Of a stretch of DNA of 64,000 nucleotides, positions 29,040-37,292 are shown piece by piece. Origin of the DNA: Rhizobium aethiopicum. Lineage in GTDB: Bacteria; Pseudomonadota; Alphaproteobacteria; Rhizobiales; Rhizobiaceae. Position 1 is the first letter of the stretch. Each line of letters begins with the position of its first letter. The notes under the pieces are model-generated. The model did not search any database and was not told the origin of the DNA. It saw nothing but the letters and a program-made list of their open reading frames with translations. Location: contig NZ_JACIFV010000001.1 of the NCBI RefSeq assembly GCF_014197535.1, forward strand, positions 496,001 to 560,000, read 5' to 3'. Made by a program: the position numbers and the translations under genes.

Positions 29040-29350
29040 TGATCCATGTCCTTCAGCAAGACTTTGAGTGCTGCGATACGCTCCGGCCAATAGGCGCGGT
29101 ATTTTGCGAGCCACTGGGCGATGAGAGCCAACCCATCGGGGTTGACTTCGTAATTCACGAAGCGACCCTGTCGTTCTTCCCTCACGAGCTTTGCACTGCG
29201 CAGAACCGCGAGGTGTTGCGACATCGCCGGCTGGCTAATCTCCATGCCCTCGCGCAAGGCACTAGCATTCATGCTCCCTGCCGCCAGCTTCTCAAAGATC
29301 GCACGGCGGGTCGGGTCTGCCAAAGCTCGGAAAAAGTCATTCTCGATCAT
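29036..29350 (-). CDS. ArsR-family transcriptional repressor
   Basis: 104 residues, winged helix with recognition region REGMEISQPAMSQHLAVLRSAKLV. It lacks the ELCVCDL metal-binding cysteines of arsenic sensors, so it is of the non-metal ArsR group commonly paired with SRPBCC proteins. An 18-bp palindrome directly upstream is a probable autoregulatory operator. First gene of a two-gene coupled operon. Confidence 0.92.
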   Translation of the reverse strand: MIENDFFRALADPTRRAIFEKLAAGSMNASALREGMEISQPAMSQHLAVLRSAKLVREERQGRFVNYEVNPDGLALIAQWLAKYRAYWPERIAALKVLLKDMDQ

Positions 29351-29357
29351 GCGGACA

Positions 29358-29375
29358 CATAAGCACGTACTTATG
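29358..29375. promoter_or_regulatory. Probable ArsR operator
   Basis: CATAAG (29358-29363), CACGTA, CTTATG (29370-29375): an 18-bp palindrome with 16 of 18 positions symmetric, eight bases ahead of the arsR start. Size and position fit a winged-helix dimer site that would block its own promoter or early transcription. Confidence 0.65.
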
Positions 29376-29588
29376 CGATTCGCAAGCTATTTTGAGGCAG
29401 CTTTCTGTTGCTGCGGAAATCCTAGACGATGTCCGCATCGGGCCGAAGCCGGTCAAAAGCTACAAAGTGGGATCATAAAACCTTAGCAATTCCGCATTTA
29501 CGTTAGTGGTTGGGTAGCGTTACCGGCTTTTGTTGTTCAGAACCACGACGACGGAACCAGGGCCAGGGTCGCAGCATTGCTCAGGAGC

Positions 29589-29615
29589 CGGTTTTTCGCT
29601 AACCAGCAAAAACCG
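29589..29615 (+). promoter_or_regulatory. Stable hairpin in the psd leader
   Basis: CGGTTTTTCGCT (29589-29600) and AGCAAAAACCG (29605-29615) pair around AACC with one unpaired base. The hairpin ends 22 bases before the psd ATG, just ahead of its AAGGAGACC ribosome site. It may influence stability or translation of the message; it has no U-tract, so termination is unlikely. Confidence 0.45.
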
Positions 29616-29637
29616 AAAAGCAAGGAGACCGGCAGCC

Positions 29638-30336
29638 ATGAGCCTGTTCAACACGGTTCGCAACACGATCGTGCCCGTGCACAAGGAGGGTTACCCCTTC
29701 GTCGCCGCCTTCTTCGTCGCATCGCTGGTGCTGGGCTGGATCTTCAAGCCGCTCTTTTGGATCGGCATGATCTTCACGCTCTGGTGCGCTTATTTCTTCC
29801 GTGATCCCGAGCGGGTGACGCCGCAGGACGACGATCTCGTGATCTCTCCCGCCGACGGCAAGGTCTCGGCGATCCAGATGGTGACCCCGCCGGCAGAGCT
29901 CGACCTCGGCTCCGAGCCGATGCTGCGCATCTCGGTCTTCATGAACGTCTTCAACTGCCATGTGAACCGGGCGCCGATGCGTGGGCGCATCGTCAGCATC
30001 AATTATCGCTCCGGCAGCTTCGTCAATGCCGAACTCGACAAGGCGAGCGAGGACAACGAGCGCAACGGACTGGTGATCGAAACCCGGCACGGCCAGATCG
30101 GCGTCGTGCAGATTGCCGGTCTCGTGGCGCGGCGTATCCTCTGCTGGGCAAACACCAACGAGCCGCTGGACGCCGGCGAACGTTTCGGACTGATCCGTTT
30201 CGGCTCGCGGCTCGACGTGTTCCTGCCCGCCGGTGCAGCGCCTCGCGTCTCGCTCGGCCAGACGGCGATTGCCGGGGAAACGGTCATCGCCGAATTCGCC
30301 TCGGCCAAGGGTCCAGTTATCAGTCGCCGCGGCTAA
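29638..30336 (+). CDS. psd: Phosphatidylserine decarboxylase
   Basis: Converts phosphatidylserine to phosphatidylethanolamine at the inner membrane. 232 residues from ATG 29638 with AAGGAGACC upstream. It has membrane segments near 20-60, [24 protein letters not shown] and the self-cleavage motif [11 protein letters not shown] (Ser about 191), where the serine becomes the pyruvoyl group; short alphaproteobacterial type. Followed 55 bases later by pssA, which makes its substrate. Confidence 0.96.
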   Translation: MSLFNTVRNTIVPVHKEGYPFVAAFFVASLVLGWIFKPLFWIGMIFTLWCAYFFRDPERVTPQDDDLVISPADGKVSAIQMVTPPAELDLGSEPMLRISVFMNVFNCHVNRAPMRGRIVSINYRSGSFVNAELDKASEDNERNGLVIETRHGQIGVVQIAGLVARRILCWANTNEPLDAGERFGLIRFGSRLDVFLPAGAAPRVSLGQTAIAGETVIAEFASAKGPVISRRG

Positions 30337-30391
30337 GCCGCGGAACCCCGCGCCCTTGCCGGAATTGCTCTAGGAACGATTGGAACGCGAC

Positions 30392-31237
30392 ATGGAAACA
30401 CCCTTTCCGCCTTTCGAGCCAAACGGGCCGGATGATTCCGCCCGCGGTCCGCGCCTGCGCGAGATTCCGTTCCGCCTCGTCTTTCCGAACCTCATCACCA
30501 TTCTGGCGATCTGCGCCGGGCTGACCGGCATCCGGCTCGCTTTCGAGAACCGTTACGAGCTCGCCGTCGCGATGGTACTGCTCGCCGCCTTCCTCGACGG
30601 CATCGATGGGCGCGTGGCACGGTTGATGAAGGCGACCTCGAAGTTCGGCGCGCAGATGGATTCGCTTGCCGATATCGTCAATTTCGGCGTTGCGCCTGCT
30701 CTCGTCGTCTATGTCTTCGCGCTCGACCAGGCCCGCTCGCTCGGCTGGATCGCAGCGCTGATTTATGCGATCGCCGCTGGCCTTCGCCTTGCCCGCTTCA
30801 ATGTCATGGCCGAGCGCGAAAACAAGGCGAGCTGGCAATCGGAATATTTCGTCGGCGTGCCCGCGCCGGCCGGCGCCATGCTGGTGCTGCTGCCGGTCTA
30901 TCTCGGCTTTCTCGGTCTGGCGACAGACCGCACCTTCGCCTATCTCTCTTCCATCTACACCGTCGCCATCGCCTTCCTGCTGATCAGCCGGCTGCCGGTC
31001 TGGTCGGGCAAATCGGAAGGCAACCGCCTGCGGCGCGATCTGGTGCTGCCGATGATGCTCGGCGTCGTGCTCTATGTGGCTCTGCTGATGAGCTACACCT
31101 GGGAGGTGATGGTCTTTACCGTTGCCGCCTATCTCGTCTCCCTTCCCTTCGGCGCACGCAGATGGCGGCGCAAATATGGGACGCTGACGATCGAGGAACC
31201 CGGCGTCGGCGACGACGATATCGGCCGGCACATCTGA
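30392..31237 (+). CDS. pssA: CDP-diacylglycerol-serine O-phosphatidyltransferase
   Basis: Makes phosphatidylserine from CDP-diacylglycerol and serine. 281 residues, multi-pass membrane protein with the CDP-alcohol phosphotransferase signature D-GIDGRVAR...G-AQMDSLAD (about 75-103). ATG 30392 chosen over an in-frame TTG at 30380. Forms an operon with psd, giving the two-step route to phosphatidylethanolamine, which rhizobia need for normal growth and symbiosis. Confidence 0.96.
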   Translation: METPFPPFEPNGPDDSARGPRLREIPFRLVFPNLITILAICAGLTGIRLAFENRYELAVAMVLLAAFLDGIDGRVARLMKATSKFGAQMDSLADIVNFGVAPALVVYVFALDQARSLGWIAALIYAIAAGLRLARFNVMAERENKASWQSEYFVGVPAPAGAMLVLLPVYLGFLGLATDRTFAYLSSIYTVAIAFLLISRLPVWSGKSEGNRLRRDLVLPMMLGVVLYVALLMSYTWEVMVFTVAAYLVSLPFGARRWRRKYGTLTIEEPGVGDDDIGRHI

Positions 31238-31319
31238 CCTCGGCGCGCTTCCGTATTCTCCCGGGCCACGGAATTGCATCTCTCCTGTTGTCACCTAGTT
31301 CCCGGATATACGCCCACGC

Positions 31320-31355
31320 GTTTTCCCGGGGGGAAAACCGCTTTGCGATTTTTTT
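31320..31355 (+). terminator. Probable terminator of psd-pssA
   Basis: GTTTTCCC (31320-31327) pairs with GGGAAAAC (31331-31338) around GGG. A run of seven T follows at 31349-31355 after a short GC spacer. Reasonable but not ideal, as the T run is about ten bases from the stem. Confidence 0.5.
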
Positions 31356-31389
31356 GGAACCGCTCCCTTCAGTAAGTATTAACCAACGT

Positions 31390-31406
31390 AGGCTTCAGTT
31401 AAGCCT
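31390..31406. promoter_or_regulatory. Short palindrome upstream of the 48-residue gene
   Basis: AGGCTT (31390-31395), CAGTT, AAGCCT (31401-31406). It lies in the AT-rich stretch about 120 bases ahead of the small gene at 31524 and could be a regulator site. No factor can be named. Confidence 0.35.
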
Positions 31407-31523
31407 CGCGAATTATGGTGAGCGTTCACAAATCCTGATAAGCGACGCCGCCGTTTTGTCGCTATTTCCGACGAAAAGCAAAAGTACAAAATACCCAGGG
31501 AAGCAACACGCAAGGAGAGTATC

Positions 31524-31670
31524 GTGACTTCGAAGAAGAGCAGTACCGGCGAACAACAGGCGGCCAAGCCAGACCTCGCCGCCAACTATCGCCCGGTCGG
31601 CTTGAAGGCCGTTGCCGCGGCATCGCTGATGACAAAGAACAAGCCGGACAGTGTCAAGAAATCCGCTTGA
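31524..31670 (+). CDS. Small basic protein of 48 residues, unknown function
   Basis: GTG start with a very good ribosome site (AAGGAGAGTATC). The product begins MTSKKSSTGEQQAAKPDLAA and ends in KPDSVKKSA; it is lysine-, alanine- and serine-rich, without membrane segment or cysteine, and predicted basic. Codon use is typical of the genome. It follows an AT-rich region of about 170 bases after the pssA terminator, consistent with its own promoter. I do not recognise the family. Confidence 0.65.
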   Translation: MTSKKSSTGEQQAAKPDLAANYRPVGLKAVAAASLMTKNKPDSVKKSA

Positions 31671-31807
31671 AGCGCCGAGCTTCGAACAGCAGTCATCCGG
31701 TTTCCGCCATGCCGTCATCCCGAAACCGCGGCATGGCTCTCGTGCATGCCTTCAGCATCGCGGCTGAGCCGAACAGGCGGCCGTGCCGGAAGCGGCCGAT
31801 CCCGTTT

Positions 31808-32572
31808 TTAGAAAAAGCTGAGCTGGCCGTGATCCGGCTTTTGTTTCGCAGGCGCCTCGAGCGGTCTTTCGATGACGACCGGCTCCTGCAGGTCCGGTCC
31901 CATATTGGCAACCTTCTTGACCTTGTCGGAAACCGGTATGGCCTCGAAGAAATCGCCCCGAGCAGGCTGCATCAGGTCGACCACCTCGCGCGGTTCCTGC
32001 GTCTTGCAATCGAGCCAGCGCGAGAGGTCCTCCGGCTTGATGACGACAGGCATGCGATCGTGAATCGCGGAGATGCCCGCATTGGCTGACGTTGTCAGGA
32101 TCGCACCGGTATCGACCTCCGAACCGTCGGCCGAAGACCATGTCTCCATCAGTCCGGCGAAGGCGACGACCCCGCCCTGGCGCGGCCTGATCCAATAGGC
32201 CTGCGGCTTGCCGCCGCTCTCCTTGGACCGGCGATGCCATTCGTAAAAACCTGAGGCCGGAATAAGCACGCGGCGATGACGCATCGCCGCCCGAAACGAG
32301 GCCTTGCCGATCGCCGTCTCGGCGCGTGCATTGATCAGCAGCGGGAAATCCTTCGGGTCCTTGACCCAGCCCGGCGTGAAGCCCCAGCGTACGAGCACGG
32401 CGCGCCGGTCGGGCAGGTTGCTGCCCCGCTCCCTGCCCTCACCTGCGATGACGACGAGGATCGGCTGCGTCGGGGCGATGTTGTAGCGCGCCGGGAAATC
32501 GTCGAGATCGAGACCGGAGAAGAAGTCGCTCAGATCGGCAACGGAGCTTGTCAGGGCGAAACGTCCACACAT
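31808..32572 (-). CDS. SRAP (YedK/HMCES-type) abasic-site protein
   Basis: 254 residues starting MCGRFAL, so that cysteine 2 becomes the N-terminal residue that crosslinks to abasic sites in single-stranded DNA. Other conserved points are NARAET, the glutamate in SGFYEW and the histidine in ISAIHDRMPVV. Family knowledge: forms a thiazolidine DNA-protein crosslink that shields abasic sites. The long C-terminal tail (about 220-254) is charged and poorly conserved. ATG 32572 is fixed by the MCGRF motif. Confidence 0.94.
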   Translation of the reverse strand: MCGRFALTSSVADLSDFFSGLDLDDFPARYNIAPTQPILVVIAGEGRERGSNLPDRRAVLVRWGFTPGWVKDPKDFPLLINARAETAIGKASFRAAMRHRRVLIPASGFYEWHRRSKESGGKPQAYWIRPRQGGVVAFAGLMETWSSADGSEVDTGAILTTSANAGISAIHDRMPVVIKPEDLSRWLDCKTQEPREVVDLMQPARGDFFEAIPVSDKVKKVANMGPDLQEPVVIERPLEAPAKQKPDHGQLSFF

Positions 32573-32634
32573 CGGCCTGTCTTTGCACCCGGTCCGAGTC
32601 CGGTCAAGGCGCACTTGCTTTTGCATGACGTGTT

Positions 32635-32955
32635 TCAGGCTCGCGGCGCAAAGAGGATGACGCTCGCCCCGGCAAGGCAGATCAGTCCGCCGCCGATATC
32701 ATAACGATCGGGCACAAGGCCTTCGATCAGCCATAGCCAGAAGAGCGAGGCAAGAATGTAGATGCCGCCATAGGCTGCGAAGGTTCGGCCGGCGGCATCG
32801 CTCGGCACCAGCGTCAGAAGCCAGGCGAAAAGCGCGAGCGAGATCATGCCCGGCGCCAGCCACCAGATGGGCTTTTCGAGCTTCAGCCACGCCCAGAAGG
32901 CGAAGCAGCCGGCGACCTCGAAAACGGCGGCAAAGGCGTAAATGAGATAGATCAC
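32635..32955 (-). CDS. YnfA-family small membrane protein
   Basis: 106 residues, four membrane helices, UPF0060/YnfA family, distantly related to small multidrug transporters. [29 protein letters not shown] and [19 protein letters not shown] are conserved. Starts with GTG at 32955 after AAAGGGC. Function not established beyond family likeness. Upstream on the same strand as the SRAP gene, 62 bases apart. Confidence 0.88.
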   Translation of the reverse strand: MIYLIYAFAAVFEVAGCFAFWAWLKLEKPIWWLAPGMISLALFAWLLTLVPSDAAGRTFAAYGGIYILASLFWLWLIEGLVPDRYDIGGGLICLAGASVILFAPRA

Positions 32956-33135
32956 GCAAAGCCCTTTCGAATATTTTGACTCCTTGTTGCACAGATGTCG
33001 TTATCTCGGGAACCGCTGCGCAGATTTTGGGGCTTGTCTCGGGAGCTATCCCACACGAAAATCGGGCTGGCCCGCAGCCGCGGCCCGCAATCATCAGCCC
33101 GTCGGATCGAATAGGCCGTCACAGCAAGAGCAGCC

Positions 33136-33552
33136 ATGACCTCCACCGCCAAAGCCGCTTCCTCCGCCATTCTCGAACGCGACGGGCGATTCCTTCTGGT
33201 ATTGCGACGCAACCCGCCCTCTGCCGACATGTATGCCTTTCCCGGCGGCCGCGCCGAGCCGGGCGAAACGCCGGAGCAGACGGCGCTGCGGGAGTTCCGC
33301 GAGGAAACCGGCATCTCGGCGCATAATCCGCGGCTGTTTTCGACCTATGACCTTAAGACACATGGGCCGGACGGCAGCATCAGGAGCCATTTCTTCCTCT
33401 CGGTCTTTTGCGTCGACGCCGACCGGGAAATGGTGGCGGAAGCCGCCGACGATGCGGCGGCGCTTGGCTGGTATACGGTGGAGGAGATCCGGCGGCTACA
33501 TGTGCCGCAAAGCGTGCTCGAATGCGCGGAACGGCTGGCGGGCGGTGAATAG
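33136..33552 (+). CDS. NUDIX hydrolase
   Basis: 138 residues with a complete NUDIX box (G-x5-E-x7-REUxEExGU) in GRAEPGETPEQTALREF plus REETGI, about residues 36-58. Hydrolyses a nucleoside diphosphate linked to another moiety; no substrate-defining motif recognised. The N-terminal segment AASSAILERDGRFLLVLRR fits the MutT-like ADP-ribose or dNTP group. ATG 33136. Confidence 0.92.
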   Translation: MTSTAKAASSAILERDGRFLLVLRRNPPSADMYAFPGGRAEPGETPEQTALREFREETGISAHNPRLFSTYDLKTHGPDGSIRSHFFLSVFCVDADREMVAEAADDAAALGWYTVEEIRRLHVPQSVLECAERLAGGE

Positions 33553-33610
33553 AAGTGGAAACTTTCAGGCGCGCCTTGTTGCCGTCACGCTCAACGTATC
33601 AACTGGCGGC

Positions 33611-34027
33611 ATGATTCCCGTTCGACGCGTTGTCCTGTCCCTGATCGTGCTTGTCGGCCCCGCCATGGCTCAGGGCAAGAATACGCCGCCGCCGCAGGAG
33701 GAGATTGCGCCGCCGGTCGCGACCGTACCCTATGACGACAAGCTGGCGCGACTCGCCGAAGTGCTGGGTTCGGTGCATTATCTGAGAACGCTCTGCAAGG
33801 CGCCGGGCGGGGATGAGTGGCGGGAAGGCATGAAGCAACTGCTCGATTCGGAGACCGGCAGTGAGCCGCAGCGCAAGGAAAGGCTCACCGCCGCCTTCAA
33901 TCGCGGCTACCGGGCCTTCGCTTCCGTCTATACGGATTGCACCCCGGCGGCCATCGTGGCAGAAGAGCGCTACCGTAACGAAGGTGCAACACTCGCCACA
34001 GAAATTACCTCGCGCTTTGGAAATTGA
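33611..34027 (+). CDS. TIGR02301-family exported protein
   Basis: 138 residues: a signal peptide (MIPVRRVVLSLIVLVGPAMA, cleavage after AMA) then a proline-rich stretch and a small helical domain (RLAEVLGSVHYLRTLC, NRGYRAFASVYTDCT) with two conserved cysteines that could form a disulfide in the periplasm. TIGR02301 proteins are restricted to Alphaproteobacteria and lack a known role. Starts 58 bases after the NUDIX gene; possibly co-transcribed. Confidence 0.85.
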   Translation: MIPVRRVVLSLIVLVGPAMAQGKNTPPPQEEIAPPVATVPYDDKLARLAEVLGSVHYLRTLCKAPGGDEWREGMKQLLDSETGSEPQRKERLTAAFNRGYRAFASVYTDCTPAAIVAEERYRNEGATLATEITSRFGN

Positions 34028-34130
34028 CGTTTAATTAACCTGTTTTCGCATGCGGGCGTGTCGTTTTGGGAAAAGGCTGTTAGTGTTATTAACGGTGCAG
34101 TAAGACATGAGAAGTTCTGAGGAAAAGACA

Positions 34131-34388
34131 ATGGAAGCAAGCCTCAACGACATCGACGACATGATCGTCCACGAAAAGATGCAGGCGGCTCTGGAGTACC
34201 AGAACGAGGCTTGGGCCGACGGCATGGCCGACGGGATCGAGCCGGAGATCATAGCTGATGCCGCCATCGCGCATGCCCTGCGCGAAACCATCCGATTGCA
34301 CGGGGAAAACAGCGCCGAAGCTCTGCTCGATTCGCTGCGCGACCGTATGCTTGCCGGCGAATTTTCCGCCAACCGCACCCTGCAATAA
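34131..34388 (+). CDS. Small acidic helical protein, unknown function
   Basis: 85 residues from ATG 34131, which has GAGGAAAAG upstream; an ATG at 34107 in frame has no such site. The sequence (MEASLNDIDDMIVHEKMQAA..., ADGMADGIEPEIIADAAIAHALRETI) is acidic and predicted all-helical, cytoplasmic. The family is not recognised with certainty. Its neighbour 19 bases downstream is an exported protein on the same strand. Confidence 0.72.
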   Translation: MEASLNDIDDMIVHEKMQAALEYQNEAWADGMADGIEPEIIADAAIAHALRETIRLHGENSAEALLDSLRDRMLAGEFSANRTLQ

Positions 34389-34406
34389 TTATTTTCAGAG
34401 AGTTCG

Positions 34407-35162
34407 ATGCGCATCGGTAAAGAGAAAGTTTCGCGAATTCGGCTCGCGCCGGTGATGCTTGCGCTGAGCTTTGCCGCCGGCAACGTCCTCCTCGCGCCCT
34501 CAGCCTACGCACTTTCCGAACTCCACAAGATCCCCGGCCAGGCCCCCAGCGATGCGCCGCCCGCACAAGGAAGTACTGAGGGGCAGAACCAGCCCCAGGG
34601 CACCACACCCGGCGTTCCCATGGCCGAGCCGCTGGTCAACAGCCAGAACAGTCAGGGCGTCGACAAGACGCCGGGCGCCCAGGACGCATCCAAGCCGGTC
34701 GAGGTGATTTACGACATCAACAAGGCGCCCGAGCCGGTTCGCAAAATGCGCCAACAGATCGTCGAGGCCGCCGCCTCTGGCGATCTCGAACGGCTGCGGC
34801 CGCTGATGGGCACCGGCAAAGACCAGACGCAGGTGACGGTGGGTGAAGCGACCGACGACCCGATCGGCACGCTGAAAGACCTCTCCGGCGATCCCGACGG
34901 AGATGAAATTCTCGCCATCATGCTCGATATCGTTTCGACCGGTTTCGTCCATGTCGGCCAGGGCACATCAGACGACATGTATGTCTGGCCCTATTTCGCC
35001 GAGAAGGATCTGAAGTCGCTGACGCCGCCGGAGCGAGTCGAGCTGCTGCGCATAGTTACCGCCGGCGACCTTTCCGACATGCAGGAATTCGGTGGCTATA
35101 ATTTCTACCGCCTCGGCATTACGCCCGACGGCAAGTGGAAGTTCTTCACGGCGGGCGACTGA
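34407..35162 (+). CDS. Exported protein of unknown function
   Basis: 251 residues with a signal peptide (about 1-36, ending SAYA). A low-complexity Pro/Gln/Gly region (about 45-100) precedes a folded C-terminal domain (about 100-251; VRKMRQQIVEAAASGDLERL, DDMYVWPYFAEKDL, GGYNFYRLGITPDGKWKFF). The latter resembles small periplasmic domains of rhizobial exported proteins; no catalytic motif seen. Monocistronic or co-transcribed with the preceding small gene. Confidence 0.82.
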   Translation: MRIGKEKVSRIRLAPVMLALSFAAGNVLLAPSAYALSELHKIPGQAPSDAPPAQGSTEGQNQPQGTTPGVPMAEPLVNSQNSQGVDKTPGAQDASKPVEVIYDINKAPEPVRKMRQQIVEAAASGDLERLRPLMGTGKDQTQVTVGEATDDPIGTLKDLSGDPDGDEILAIMLDIVSTGFVHVGQGTSDDMYVWPYFAEKDLKSLTPPERVELLRIVTAGDLSDMQEFGGYNFYRLGITPDGKWKFFTAGD

Positions 35163-35259
35163 CGCCGCCTCGCATGCGTCTTCCACATGTCGCATGGCGC
35201 TTGCGATCCACTTCACGAAGTCATACCTCTGAGTGACGACCAACGCGACAGGTTCCGCC

Positions 35260-36105
35260 ATGCCAGCCGTATTCCTGAAAGACCGCTCCCTGCTCTCCGT
35301 CGGCGGTGCGGACGCCCAATCCTTCCTGCAGAACCTGATCACCACCGATATCGTTTCGCTGGCGCCCGACGAGGCACGCCCGGGAGCCCTGCTGACGCCG
35401 CAGGGCAAGATCCTGTTCGACTTCATGGTCTGGCAGGACGGCGAGGGCTACCTGATCGAAACGGATGCCGGCCAGAGCGACGGGCTGCTGAAGCGCCTGA
35501 CGATGTACAGGCTGCGGGCCGCCGTCACGCTTGCGCCCCAGCCTGAGAATGGCATTACCGTTTGCTGGGGCGAGGATGCCGATCGCATCGGGGGTGCCCG
35601 AGACAGCCGCTTCGCCAAGGCGGGTGTCCTGCTCAGCCGCCGGGCAGGAAGGCATGGCGATGACGCGCCCGCGCTCTATGAGGCGCTGCGCATCCGCCAC
35701 GGTATTGTCACCTCCGGATTGGACTTCGCCTTGCAGGATGCCTTCCCGCATGACGTGCTGATGGATCTGAACGACGGCCTCTCCTTCAAGAAAGGCTGCT
35801 ATGTCGGCCAGGAGGTCGTCTCGCGCATGCAGCACCGCGGCACTGCGCGGCGGCGCGTTGTCACCGTGTCCGCCGCTACGGCCTTGCCTCGAGCGGGCAC
35901 GGAGATCACGGCCGCCGGCAAGCCGGTGGGAACACTCGGTTCGGTCGAGGGCGGAAGCGGGCTTGCGATCGTGCGAATCGACCGCGCCGGTGCTGCGATG
36001 GCGGAAGGCACGCCGCTGCTGGCCGGCCAAACGTCGGTCTCTCTTGCCCTGCCGCAATGGTCCGGCCTTGTCTTCCCCACCAGCGCCGACGAGGCCAGCG
36101 CGTGA
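35260..36105 (+). CDS. ygfZ: YgfZ/GcvT-like folate-binding protein
   Basis: 281 residues, GcvT-like fold with the signature KGCYVGQEVVSRMQHRG near 180-196, whose cysteine is essential in characterised YgfZ. The family is a tetrahydrofolate-dependent factor for repair or maturation of iron-sulfur enzymes. Start ATG 35260 (MPAVFLKDRSLLSVGG). Coupled to the next gene by a GTGA overlap, so it heads a three-gene operon. Confidence 0.92.
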   Translation: MPAVFLKDRSLLSVGGADAQSFLQNLITTDIVSLAPDEARPGALLTPQGKILFDFMVWQDGEGYLIETDAGQSDGLLKRLTMYRLRAAVTLAPQPENGITVCWGEDADRIGGARDSRFAKAGVLLSRRAGRHGDDAPALYEALRIRHGIVTSGLDFALQDAFPHDVLMDLNDGLSFKKGCYVGQEVVSRMQHRGTARRRVVTVSAATALPRAGTEITAAGKPVGTLGSVEGGSGLAIVRIDRAGAAMAEGTPLLAGQTSVSLALPQWSGLVFPTSADEASA

Positions 36106-36707
36106 CGGCCAAAGCCCCGCGTGCCTGGCAACGCATGCTGTCCGGGCGCAGGCTCGACCTGCTCGACCCCTCGCCGCTCGATGTCGAACTCGCCGATATC
36201 GCCCATGGTCTCGCGCGCGTGGCACGCTGGAACGGTCAGACATCAGGCGATCATGCTTTTTCGGTGGCGCAGCACAGCCTCGTCGTCGAAGATATTTTCC
36301 GCCGCTTCAACAATGCGCGGCCGGAGGAATGTCTGATGGCGCTGCTCCATGACGCGCCCGAATATGTGATCGGCGACATGATTTCGCCGTTCAAATCCGT
36401 GGTCGGCGGCGGCTATAAGGCGGTGGAAATGCGGCTGGAGGCCGCGGTGCACCTGCGCTTCGGCCTGCCGCCTCATCCATCGCGCGATCTCAAGGACCGG
36501 ATCAAGAAGGCCGACACGATCGCGGCCTATTTCGAGGCGACGGTCCTTGCCGGCTTCACGCCCGCCGAGGCGCAGAAATTCTTCGGCCAGCCGCGCGGCA
36601 TCAGCAAGGAGATGCTGATGATCGAACCTTTGCCGGCGGTCGAGGCACAGCGGTTGTTCTGCGAGCGCTTTACGGCGATCGAAGCCGAGCGGGGGATAGT
36701 ATCGTGA
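36102..36707 (+). CDS. HD-domain hydrolase (YfbR-like)
   Basis: 201 residues. Begins at GTG 36102 inside the ygfZ stop (VTAKAPRAWQRML). HD superfamily metal ligands are in SGDHAFSVAQHSLVV and the HD pair in MALLHDAPEYVIGD (about 84), with a later aspartate in KKADTIAAYFEA. YfbR-type enzymes dephosphorylate deoxynucleoside monophosphates; that activity is inferred by likeness. Its stop overlaps the phosphatase start. Confidence 0.88.
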   Translation: MTAKAPRAWQRMLSGRRLDLLDPSPLDVELADIAHGLARVARWNGQTSGDHAFSVAQHSLVVEDIFRRFNNARPEECLMALLHDAPEYVIGDMISPFKSVVGGGYKAVEMRLEAAVHLRFGLPPHPSRDLKDRIKKADTIAAYFEATVLAGFTPAEAQKFFGQPRGISKEMLMIEPLPAVEAQRLFCERFTAIEAERGIVS

Positions 36708-37234
36708 GCTTTATCGTCGTCTCGCCGCTCTCGCGTATTGCCGAAATGGCGGTGCGCCACAAGGCGCGCGACATGATCAGCCTGATCGCCAAAGAACAGG
36801 CCTTTCATCGGCCGGGTGTGGTCGCGCCCGATCGTCACCTGACCCTTTCGATGAACGACATCGCTTTCAAGGGCACGGGCGGTCTCGTGGCGCCTGACGA
36901 AACGCATGTGCAGGCGATCATCGAGTTTGCCGCATCGTGGCGGCAGGACACCCCGCTGCTCATCCATTGCTGGATGGGCGTGTCACGATCGCCGGCCGCC
37001 GCACTCATCGCCGCGCTGTCGATCGCGCCGGATCAGGACGAGGAAGGACTTGCCCGTCGGTTGCGCGCCGCCTCGCCTTTCGCGACGCCGAACGCCCGGC
37101 TGATCGAGATCGGTGATACATTGCTTGACCGCGGCGGCCGGCTGGTTGCCGCCGTAAAGGCAATCGGACGTGGCGCCGATGCCGACGGCAACGCGCCGTT
37201 CCTGCTTGGGCTCCGCGACAACGCCTGCGGTTGA
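36704..37234 (+). CDS. Tyrosine/dual-specificity phosphatase-like protein
   Basis: 176 residues. The active-site loop is HCWMGVSRS (C-x5-R, Cys about 89), preceded by a candidate general-acid region (LSMNDIAFKG). GTG start at 36704 overlaps the HD gene stop as GTGA. Physiological substrate unknown; translation coupled to YgfZ and an HD phosphohydrolase is notable, as it suggests a common small-molecule phosphate pathway rather than protein signalling. Confidence 0.85.
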   Translation: MSFIVVSPLSRIAEMAVRHKARDMISLIAKEQAFHRPGVVAPDRHLTLSMNDIAFKGTGGLVAPDETHVQAIIEFAASWRQDTPLLIHCWMGVSRSPAAALIAALSIAPDQDEEGLARRLRAASPFATPNARLIEIGDTLLDRGGRLVAAVKAIGRGADADGNAPFLLGLRDNACG

Positions 37235-37292
37235 CGCTGCCGCCCTCCGCTCCATCTTGGCCTCGACCCCGCAATAGCCACAGGGCCTGATC

